Assembly (NCBI RefSeq): GCF_003945595.2
Contig: NW_024104528.1
Coordinates: 124,001-188,000 of the forward strand
DNA: 64,000 nucleotides
Reading direction: 5' to 3'
Source: Pipra filicauda
Taxonomy: Eukaryota > Chordata > Aves > Passeriformes > Pipridae
Below are positions 1 through 9,100 of the stretch, one piece after another. A program made the position numbers and the translations under genes. The notes under the pieces are model-generated. The model searched no databases. It was not told the DNA's origin and saw only the letters and a list, made by a program, of their open reading frames with translations. The stretch's first letter is position 1. The number at the start of each line of letters is the position of its first letter.

Positions 1-565
1 AAATAACTAGAAGACCAAATAAGCATTTGGGGACTGAAATGACTGTGTTACAGAGCAGCAGGGCTGTGTGAACTTTGTGGCTCAGCTGCAGAACAGGAGC
101 AGGAGAGGCAAAGAAGCCTTTCTGAAAGCTAAGCTTAGATTTGGACTGTATGGCAATTAGCAAGTGAGTTTTGCATGGCACTGCTTTCTGAAAAGGGACA
201 ATTTTTACTTATCCCTATTCCACACCTGATCTTTTTTGTATTTTTTAATGAGATGGAATGCACAGCATATTATGAACAAAGCAAGGGATAGACATTTGCC
301 TTTAGAATGGTATTTGGAGGTTAAAGCTGAGGGCACAAGTTGTCTCTGCAACCTACTTTCATTTATGATCTAAACTTAATAATGCTCTTAAAGACATATG
401 CCTGCATATGACTGACTCCTTCACGGCTTTAGAAGTGATGGCTAGGACTTTGTTTAGTTACCTGAAGGAGTATTATCTTTCCCAAAATAAAAATTATAGT
501 TATGATAGCACTGAACAGTTTGCAGATTGATTTTCTCTAAAATCCCATTGTTCTTTTTAAGGATC
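1..565. other. upstream intergenic flank, nothing recognised
   Basis: AT-rich sequence with no open frame of note, no splice-bounded conserved peptide and no recognisable repeat. No exon of the expected mammalian upstream neighbour TDRD1 is visible on either strand. Confidence 0.6.
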
Positions 566-1120
566 TGTAAAAAGGTTTTGGCTGGGATAGAGTTAATTTT
601 CTTCCCAGTAGCTGGTACAGAGCTGTGTTTTGGATTTCCAACGAAAATAATGTTGATAACAAACTAACGTTTTTAGTTGTTTCTAAGTAGTGTTTACACT
701 ATGTCAAGGACTTTTCAAATTCTCATGCCCTGCCAGCAAGAAGGGAGGGAACAAGAGGCTGGGAGGGAGATGGCTTGGACAGCTGACCCTAGCTGGCCAA
801 AGGGATATTCCACACCAAATGGTGTCATCCTCAGTACATAAACAGAGGGAAAAGCTGACGAGGGTCTGCTATTTGGGAACTCTCTGGGCATTGATCAGCG
901 CGTGGTAAGCAAGTGCATTGTGCATCTAATGGTTTTGTACATTCTAATTCTTTTATCATCATTATTATTAATATAATTATTATTTTCTTTTCTGTCACAT
1001 TAAACTGTCTTTATCTCAACCCACGAGTTTGAGTCTTCCAGTTCTCTCCCCCATCTTGTTGGGGAGGGACACGAGCCAGCAGCTGTGTGGGGCTCAGTTG
1101 CTGGCTGGCGTTAAATGACA
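566..1120 (+). mobile_element. solo LTR of an avian endogenous retrovirus
   Basis: The block starts near TGTAAAAAGGTTTTGGCTGG and ends near GGCGTTAAATGACA, giving the TG...CA ends of an LTR. Its order matches avian ERV LTRs as I know them: a GGCTGGGATAGAGTTAATTT start, a middle with GGACAGCTGACC and AAAGGGATATTCCACACC, a degraded TATA-like box (tacataaa, 835-842), a poly(A) signal ATTAAA at 999-1004 and then CTTTATCTCAACCCACGAG. No gag, pol or env sequence lies on either side, so it is a solo LTR left by recombination. I could not find a clear target-site duplication, so the ends are good to about 10 bases. Family assignment (ERVL- or ERVK-like) is not attempted. Confidence 0.8.
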
Positions 1121-1414
1121 GGTTTCAAGGGAGCATTTTCTAGGACCCTAAAATTTGCATTTGCAGCTCTGAAATTCCAAATACCTAGAAAGAATATGGA
1201 GAAAAATAACTTGCTCTAAAATAAGTCTCCTAATTAATGTTTGCAAGTAAAGTTATGCAGCACATTCTGTTTTCAAGGTAATCCACAGTAGGAACGGAAA
1301 AAATCATTACTGTTGTGTGATGATTTCATATATGCAGGTATGTGCATGGGTTTTTTATGTATATAAAAATAAATTAGCCAAAATAAAGGAACAGTCTGAT
1401 CTAACATCAAAGTT

Positions 1415-1490
1415 AGGCTTGCTATGAGTAGGGGATTGTACTAGGTAAGTTTCTGAGGTCCTTTCCAACCTGAATTATTCAATGATTTTA
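1415..1490 (+). mobile_element. CR1 LINE 3' end fragment
   Basis: The stretch with TTCTGAGGTCCTTTCCAACC followed by TGAATTATTCAATGATTTT matches the conserved 3' tail of CR1 elements in sense orientation (consensus of the type GAGGTCCCTTCCAACCT...ATTCTATGATT). Only about 75 bases remain, and the terminal octamer repeat is degenerate. Confidence 0.75.
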
Positions 1491-2216
1491 ACTTGCTTTT
1501 CTGTTGGTATGTTTAAGAACTTACTGCAGGAGAGATGCCAGTGCTTATTTTAACTGAGCTGCTATAGTAAATACAACTGCTTTCACTTAACAGCTTGTCT
1601 GCTAAGGTATTTTTTTCAATTTATTTTGTATTAAATAGAATGGCATTTATGTCTTGCTCTAGATTCCAAAAAGCTTTGTGTGCCACTGAAAAATTGCTGC
1701 TCCCATCTCTGAAATGCAGTTTTTGATGCCTAGCAAATTTTTCACTTTTTTTTTTTTTTTTTTTTAAATCCAGTCAGAATAAGGAATGAAGTCCCAGCAG
1801 GTGTTAAGTGAAGCTGGGCTCCGTTTATTAACATCACTGGACTGACTCTTAGTGACACGTAGGTGCAGAGGGTTTTGATGTCATGTGTAGGGGTTGGTTC
1901 TGCAGAATGAGGTGCTGTTTACTTAAGGGTGAAGAGATTCTATTAGTCCTTACTTGTGCACTGATCTTGCAAAAAGGAGAGGTGTCTTTGTGACCATCTC
2001 TCTGAAAAGTCTTGAGTTGAAGAGTCCCTCCTGTACGGCAGGAGGGCTCCTCAGGGCTCTGGGTCTTGGGTACCGCCATAGAATGCCTGACACGAGATCC
2101 CTTGCCCAGAAAGGTGCATGTTTAAATAAGAAGAGAGGGGAAAAAAGAACTACAGATTGAAATAATTTTCAGTCACCTGCTCTAAATTCTCTACTGTGTG
2201 AAATCCCATATTCTGT
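1491..2216. other. intergenic flank with a T20 tract
   Basis: No gene is supported. A run of 20 T lies at 1746-1765. Read on the minus strand it is a poly(A) tract about 58 bases after an AATAAA (complement at 1824-1829), as an old retroposed transcript might leave. The short open frames at 1849-2079 (-) and 1954-2160 (+) resemble nothing I know. Confidence 0.4.
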
Positions 2217-2475
2217 TGGAAAAGACCTCTGAGATCATCGAGTCCGACCTGTGACCAAACACCACCATATCAACCAGACCATGGCACCAAGTGCCGCGTC
2301 CAGTCTTTCCTTGAACACCTCCAGAGACAGTGACTCCACTGCCTCCCTGAGCAGTCCATTCCAATATCTAATCCCCCTTTCTGTGTGGAAATTCTTCCTG
2401 ATGTCCAACCTGAACCTCCCCTGGCGCAGCTTAAGACCATCTCCTATATCCTGTAGGACCAGCCGCTTGGAGCTG
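2217..2475 (-). mobile_element. CR1 LINE fragment, 3' end of ORF2 and 3' UTR
   Basis: On the minus strand this encodes the C-terminal tail of the CR1 ORF2 polyprotein with an unbroken frame. It includes RLDIRKNFHTERG, REAVESLSLEVFKERLDAAL and then LVTGRTR before a stop, followed by the CR1 3' UTR (GGACTCGATGATCTCAGAGG and TCTTTTCCAAC). The element is 5'-truncated near 2475, which is usual for CR1. It abuts the CpG island of CCDC186, so the promoter's upstream edge is retroelement sequence. The unbroken frame suggests a fairly young insertion. Confidence 0.88.
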
Positions 2476-2644
2476 TTAGTACCGTCAGCGAACGTGTCGT
2501 TTCGTGCCCCTAGATCACAGCGCATCGCAGCCTTTCGGGGCGCCGCTAGCCCCGGACCCCCGGTGCCGCCCGGCCGGTCCCGCCCCGGGGCCCCGCCGGC
2601 TCCCCCCGGTCCCGCCCCCGCTGCTGGGCCGGGCCCCGCCCGCC

Positions 2645-2656
2645 GCCGCCATCTTT
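2645..2656 (+). promoter_or_regulatory. YY1-type promoter element
   Basis: GCCGCCATCTTT matches the YY1 motif (GCCGCCATYTTG type) at 11 of 12 positions. In TATA-less promoters such sites often sit at or just after the start of transcription, which fits the position about 110 bases before the first splice donor. Confidence 0.55.
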
Positions 2657-2659
2657 GTT

Positions 2660-2766
2660 GATGTGTCAGCGCGCCGGGCCGGGGCGGCCGGCGGGGAACG
2701 GCATCGGAGCGCCGTGTGCCGCCATGGCGGGGCTGTTGTTCACCCTGCCGGCCGCGTAGCGAGCGG
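2660..2766 (+). other. CCDC186: CCDC186 exon 1, non-coding 5' UTR (start approximate)
   Basis: The 3' edge is set by a good splice donor, CGG|GTGAGG, at 2766/2767 inside the CpG island. The 5' edge is a guess based on the YY1-type site. The coding sequence starts in the next exon, where an in-frame stop lies just before the ATG, so this exon cannot add N-terminal residues. It carries a short upstream ORF. An additional untranslated exon inside intron 1 cannot be excluded. Confidence 0.55.
2724..2759 (+). CDS. upstream ORF of 11 codons in CCDC186 5' UTR
   Basis: An ATG in near-ideal Kozak context (GCCGCCATGG) opens a short frame, MAGLLFTLPAA, that ends in TAG seven bases before the exon 1 donor. 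It lies wholly within the presumed first exon. If transcription starts upstream of 2724, this would be the first AUG a scanning ribosome meets and should reduce translation of the main frame. Whether it is in the mRNA depends on the unmapped start site. The peptide itself is hydrophobic and matches no known product. Confidence 0.45.
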   Translation: MAGLLFTLPAA

Positions 2767-2800
2767 GTGAGGGGTCTCGCCGGGGGAAAGGCGGGCGGGG

Positions 2801-2849
2801 GTGTGTATGTGTGCGTACGTATATGTGCGTACGTATGTGTGTGTGTGTG
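2801..2849. repeat. 49-bp alternating purine-pyrimidine tract
   Basis: Every base from 2801 to 2849 alternates purine and pyrimidine, built from GT, AT, GC and AC steps, with TGCGTACGTAT occurring twice. It begins 34 bases into intron 1. Such tracts are the classic Z-DNA-forming sequence. Confidence 0.9.
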
Positions 2850-2945
2850 GGTACTCGGTGGCAGCGCCCTCCAGCCCCGCGGGCGCTGCCGGGGTCCCCG
2901 AGGGGGCGGCGCGGGGCACCCGCGGCCGAGGGCGCCGGGGCTCGG

Positions 2946-2972
2946 GGGACGGGACGGGACGGGACGGGACGG
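2946..2972 (+). repeat. (GGGAC)5 tandem repeat, G-quadruplex type
   Basis: Five GGGAC units in a row give five G3 runs separated by two-base AC loops on the non-template strand of the first intron. This fits the canonical intramolecular G-quadruplex pattern. Confidence 0.9.
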
Positions 2973-3086
2973 CGCTGCCCGGCGAGGTCGGGGAGGGGGC
3001 GGCGCGGCAGTGATCCGCTTCGCTGTCGGCGGACGATAAACTCGGGGGGGACGTGGCCGCGGGGGCGGGAGGAGGAGAGAGGGAGG

Positions 3087-3110
3087 CAGACAGACAGACA
3101 GACAGACAGA
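3087..3110 (+). repeat. (CAGA)6 microsatellite
   Basis: Six exact CAGA units preceded by a purine-rich GGAGGAGAGAGGGAGG stretch, within the CpG island and intron 1. Confidence 0.9.
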
Positions 3111-6100
3111 CACGCACACTTCTCCCGGGTGGCCGCGGCGGGGCATCTCCCCGTGCGGGTGGGGGCACTGGGCTGGCCGCAGGTCCGTGGGTGAGGCACA
3201 GGGAGGTGGGAGCGCGGTGACACGGTGGCCGGGGGGTGCAGTCCTGCCTTGACAGCCCCTTCTCAGCCAGGACCTCCGGGCGGGCAGCGCTGGCTCCGGT
3301 GCTGGCTCGCAATCTCTTTGTTTCTTGACAGCTTTCTCCACCACGGTGTTAATTAGGTTGTCCTGTTTCGTTTGGCTGCGTCTTGATTTCGCTGTATGGT
3401 TAAATAATTAGGTAACAAACCCCAGTAACTGTTAAGCCAGTATGAAGGTTATTTTTTAGACTCGGCTGCGGTGCTGCGGTACAGTGTGTCCTGGCTTTTG
3501 CGGATGGTATTTGCAAAAGCTGCTTGGCCTTCTAGGTTTGAAAGGACTTCAGCGAGGTGATTATGATGTAGGCTTGCGGATTTTGGCTCTTATCCTGGAA
3601 AATAGTCTGCACAGGTGAGTCTGATATGTGTATACTGCCAGCGAGACTCTGTGCAGACCAGCAGTGGATTTCTTGTGAATTTGAAACCTGTGTGTAAGAT
3701 TAAAAGTATGGCATTCCAGCTTTAGTGTTGGTTTGCTTTACCTTCTTGTAAAACTGCTTTTCAGAAGTCAAAATGTTGCAAGCAGAATGCAGTAAAACCT
3801 CACATGTGGCCGGTGTCTCAGAATGTTTTGTTGTATAAAGAAATTGTTGTAACAGCATGAGCCACAGCTGCTTTTCTCTGTCTGCAAGGAAATGTAATCA
3901 CTAGTAGCTATGAATGCTTGTGTTGCCATTGACTTTACGGAGGAGATGGTTAAGCTCTAGAAATATGGAAACTGAAAATGAAGATGTTTCAAGAGGCCAT
4001 AAGATGACAATTGAAATGACATTTTATAAAAAAACCCCCCAAACCTAGTTCTGTATTGCCTTTGAGTCCTCCTTTTTTTGAAAATCTTCCGTCATCTATT
4101 CTTGTCTTGGCTTTAAAACAGTATTATTCTATCATTTTATAAGACTTAATTTGGGGTTGTTGAGAGATGTTTGTTCACTTCAGTGTTTCAAACTGTTGAG
4201 AAAAGGACTGAAGAATCAAATACAGAGAGTGTTTTTTTAGGTCATAGTTAGCAGCTATGTTGCTTAACGCTACCCAAGGCTAATATTGGATTTCCCGAAG
4301 CTGGCTTTTTAAAGAGCTATGAAAAATAGAAAGGCAAGTGGTTTTTTTTTATTTTTATAGTGTTATTAGGCATGTTGAATCAGTAGTCTGCAAGTTTTGC
4401 TGATGTGTGGGTTCCAGGAGGCATATACTTAGTTCTGGGCTGGCTTGTTCTGAACTGATTTTCCTATTGCCAAAAACAATATTGGAAAGCCTTATGGATA
4501 ATTCTTATCTTCAAGTCATAGACCAAGACCCTGCGGGATCAGATTGAGGGTGAAAAAAAAGCATCAGAAACAAACTGGTGTCATAATAGGGGACAAAATC
4601 ATGACCCTAATTTCAAGAAGTACATGGAATACTGGTTGATTTTTTTGCTGTGATAATATTGGATATAATAATACCTCATATTAAGTAACAGAAGGCAGTC
4701 TTCTGTAGACTTACAGTTGACTTGTTCACATCCTTAAAGGACTGAAGTTTTTTACTCATTTGTTTCCAGGGATACTGCAGAAACTCTCTAGGAAAATCAG
4801 GTTTGAAAAGAGTAGAGCCTTACCGTCCCCCTGAGTGGTGTTTTCCAGTGTACAGTGATCATGCAGACGGTAATGCCATGGTTGGAATTTTACAACCCTT
4901 TTGCATGTTCCGGAAACAACGTGTGAAAAGAGCCATTTAAAGCAAACCTGCTGTCATCTCCAATGCGAAATATGCTAAGATCTGTATCGTACAATGCCAT
5001 AACACTACAGGTTTGTGAGAAGGTCTGCCAGGGCTCCAACTTCTGTAGTGTGAACAAGAGTTACGGCTTTGTTATAGGTGTAGAAGACCTGTCACAGAAT
5101 GTGCGCTCAGTCGTAAATTTGATTTTTTTATCCTCCCTTAAGACATTCTTCTTTGCACAGGTGATGTTATCAGTGTCAGAATGTGAATGTGAACAGGGCA
5201 GTAGTAATAATGAGTGCCCTGGCTGCTACTGGCCCTGTTGTGAGCAAAGCTGCAAGGATGATGCTGAAATCTGAAAGGTTAGAGTAGTGCTGTTGCTGGC
5301 ATTGCATTGGTTGCTGAAGTGTAGACTCATTTTCTTAACTTAAGAGTTGTTCTAGTTGTTCTGTGCTGAAGACATAGCAGTAACAGAAGGTTGCAAGTCT
5401 GTATGTAAACCCTTAAGTATCCAAGTCTTTTGAAGTTCGCAGTGAAAGGATGCTGTTGCTAGAATGTTGTTTTCCCCTGATAGATGAGCTTCCAACCTTC
5501 GGACTAGTGTGACAAAAAATAACACTCTCAAGGTGTACCCCGTGGCTTGTGATGGGAACAAATCCAGCCTCACTTGTTAAACCTTAACTGATGGACTTTA
5601 TTTTCGAGTGGTGCTGTTACTTGACTCCAGACGTGGAGTTAATATGACCATATTATTAACACTTGCATGAGGTTGGTGGGAAACCTGGCGGTGCCCTGAA
5701 GGAATCATATGCTATTGTTCAACTATCAAACTTGTGATGTAAGCAAGGATAAAGTTTGAGTAAACCTTTTCTTCTAAAGCACTTGTCCCACATTCAAAGA
5801 ATCGATAGAAATGCTGAGCTTTGCACCTTGGTGCTGGCATGAGGGTGTGCAGTTGGTGCTTAATAAAGTAAGATTAAAAAACTGAGAAAAGTAATTGAGA
5901 TTAAGTATTAAACTGATAAAAGCAAGGAAATCCTGAGAGTACCCACTGTGTACATGCACTGCTCCACTCCCTTCCCTTCAAGCATATGCATCAAAGCAAG
6001 TCTTTGTGTGAGCTGAGTCAGGAGCTGTGTCAAGTTATGCCTGGGCTGGAGGACTTGATGTCCCAGTGCACAGCCAGCTTTTCCACTTGTGCTACGAGTC

Positions 6101-9100
6101 ACAGCTGTGCTGTCTGTATTGCAGTCCTCGAGTGTTTCTGTGTGGATGGAGCCATGTTCCATTGCATCTTCCTTCTCACCAATACCCCAGTAATCTTCAG
6201 TCTGAATTACAACAGTATCATCTATTTGATCTTGGACAAACGTGAATTAGTATCGGGAGAGCTAGTGTAGGTGGGACTCGGGTGTGTTTCTTTTTTCCTA
6301 TGTATGTTCTCTGTGAATGCAGGAATACAGGAAGACCGTGAGTGTATGAGACCTCATGATCACCCTTTGTTTTGTTTGAAACACCAGCTGTGGTGATCAA
6401 CTGCATCTCTTCTTAAGCTTAAGAATTCTTAAATGGTGTGATGCTTTTCAGTCCAGTTCATCTCCTTTTATTGTGTTTCATCACTTCTAATTTGGGTGGC
6501 TTGCTGCTCTGATTAATGTTATGTGCGGAGTTGTAACCAAATGTTAGAACCTGAAGCCAGAAGGATTTTTTTGAAATTCATCTCACACTAGATTATGTAA
6601 AATATCTGATTTTGTGGACCTTTCTATCCCAGTCCCTTTTGATTTAGTTGAAACCTTTGGTTTGTCCCTCTACAGAACTGCTGTGCAGTAGAGCTGTGTT
6701 TCTTATCTTGTCGTGTGGAATAGAACTTCTTTAGTTAAATCCTCTTTTTTTTTTTTTCCTGTTATAAACTTCAGTTGCAAATAGAATTATCTCTAGGATT
6801 TCAGTTTTTCTCTTCTGCAGTATTGCTGGTGACATAATGCTTAGTCTGGGAAGGTAATTTTTGTCAGAGTTCTTGTGAAAGATACCATGCAAAATACAGG
6901 TTAAGTTGGGTATTAATTGGGAATAACAGTTAAGTCTGTTTTGCCAGTGCAGTTTGTTTTGCAATGTGTTGAGCAGTAGACGGTAGTTAAGGAAAAAGTG
7001 GCTTCAGAAAAAGAAACTGAAAACCTCACCCAACAAGTGAAGTAGAAAGGTATGTTCACTCTGTTCAGATTAGTTTAGGTGAAAGTATTATCAGGATTAC
7101 AGTAAGATAAACAAACTGAAAAAATATCTTCAATTTTATTTTTAGTCTTACTGTCATGGAAAATTCTTAGCAAGAGTTCTAGTGCAATGACAGGTTGGCA
7201 CTGACTTGGAAAAGCTTGAATAATGATTATTATCTAGTAAAGATGTGAAAAGCTTTTGAAGAGAGGCATCTTGGGTTTTACAATGGAACAACCCCGCTAT
7301 AAGAAGATAGAAACATTTTTGTACCCCAGAATTTTTCTTTAGCAGATTTATTGGGTTGTCATTATATATATGGTAGCATGTAAGCTGTCCTACAGCTTCA
7401 TTTCTTATCTGAGTATAATAGGTTGGAATTAAATCTAAATTGAAGTGGCAACTGATTCTAACAGTTGTCTGGTGGCTAATGGTTACTTTAATGTCTCTGT
7501 CTTAGGATGTGTTTAAAGATAATAGTACTTTATTATTCTGTAGTGATTCATCTAAGATTGTTTCTAATAAAATATATTGTAGTGTGATATCTAAAGGAGA
7601 GGAACAGTCCATTGTGGAACAAACTGTTCAGACAAATTATGGTCATTATAATAAATGCTATGGCATTTGTGGGACTTTTTTACATATAACTTCTTAAAGT
7701 CTTACTTTGGTTACTGATAGCTTCATGTGTGTGTCTTGTCAAGAAAACTCTAAAAATCATTATTATTCTCTTCAGTGTTCTTCAGCCAATAAATACTAAT
7801 TAACTCTTTGAAATGAAGTCCATCTCCTGTGTTACACTGAGTTATATTGCATCTCATTTTTAACTCGAATTTGCAATTGAAAACTGCTAAATCATTTGTA
7901 CTTAGTCTTTTTGTTGCCCAGGAACTTTCAAGAGGGAAGTGGATTTGTAACCAAACTGTTCAAATGCTGCTGATGTGCAGTTTTTGCTTTTGTTGGGGTC
8001 TTCTGATGAGCATCTGAGCTCCATCAAAAACACTCTAATGACCGTTGAAATTTCAGTCATATGTCACTTCACTTCATAGATCATGAGTGGAAATGGAAGG
8101 CAGTATAAAAAAAATTGTCCTTAGCAGATCCTTTAGTCTATACTGCAATGATTGGGGAAAGAGGCAACACATTATTGCAGTATAAATGATAACATTGGTT
8201 TTGCTAAAGTTGTGTATTTGTCTTTGCTTCATGAGCAATAGTACATAGAGATGCTTCATTGAGTGCAATGAACTGCATGTAAAAATAAATCTTGTAAGTG
8301 GGAATCTTCAAAATAGATGTAAAATGCATGTAACATCCTCTTGGAAATTAATGACTGCATTTCAATCTGCTGTTGGGTGATACAGAAAAGAAGACAGTGT
8401 TTTCTTTGCCAGTTATAATTTTATGAGGATAATGCTTTTCCTTTAAAAAAAAGTCTGTTGTCCACACTCCCAGCTCTAGATTTGGCTGTTAGTTTGGACT
8501 TTTTTAGTAGCCTTTTGGTGTTTGTGTATTGGCTTTTATTATTATTATTATATCAGTTTTGAAAGGTTATGCAACTGAGTTAAAAATATTTCTGTTTTCA
8601 GATGTAACATATCAATGAACAGGCTTCTTGATGATTGGAGAGCTGTTGGAAAGCCAGAGTAATGAAATAAACAGTTTCTGGTATCTGTGTAGACCAGCTC
8701 CAGCTTCAGGTACTTCAGTGCTCTACTTTGCTGTCTGAAGAATTGGAGGTGAACAAACGGGGCAATCATTGGGAAAGCATTACATTTCTAAGTGGTTTAA
8801 CTGAGGTGTAGAATTTTCCGTTCATCTAACACTGGGCTATGCAGAGATAAAACCCAGAACTCTCTAGATGTGAAGGCAAGCTGTATGTCCACTTTCCTGA
8901 ATTCAGTTTTGCCAGAACCATAGTGATTCATAAATGTCTGCTTCTGGCACCTCCAGTATCAAAATGAAGCTGTTTTTTCCTCTCTTGTTCCTGCAATATT
9001 GGGATCTGCTAGCAAAAAAAATCTTTGTAAACCCATATATCAAACAAGCATTTTTTTGGTTGAACTGGGGAGAAGGATGCAGAAGAGCAGAGGTGTTTGT

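Larger units (their letters stand above)
2490..3330 (+). promoter_or_regulatory. CCDC186: CpG-island promoter of CCDC186
   Basis: A GC-rich, CpG-dense block of about 0.8 kb in otherwise AT-rich DNA. It has several GC boxes (for example near 2613, 2631, 2786 and 3061), no convincing TATA box, and a YY1-type site at 2645-2656. This is the structure of a TATA-less housekeeping promoter. It is the only such island upstream of the coding exons, so it is assigned to CCDC186 by position. The mammalian neighbour TDRD1 is divergent, so the island may also fire leftwards, but no leftward exon was found. The transcription start is not visible; it most likely lies between about 2640 and 2720. Confidence 0.85.

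Noticed and set aside
2235..3344. 369-codon antisense open frame across the promoter
   Set aside because: Its C-terminal part is CR1 ORF2 remnant and the rest is translated CpG-island sequence with low-complexity Arg/Pro and Thr-His runs. GC-rich DNA lacks stops by composition, so this is not a gene.
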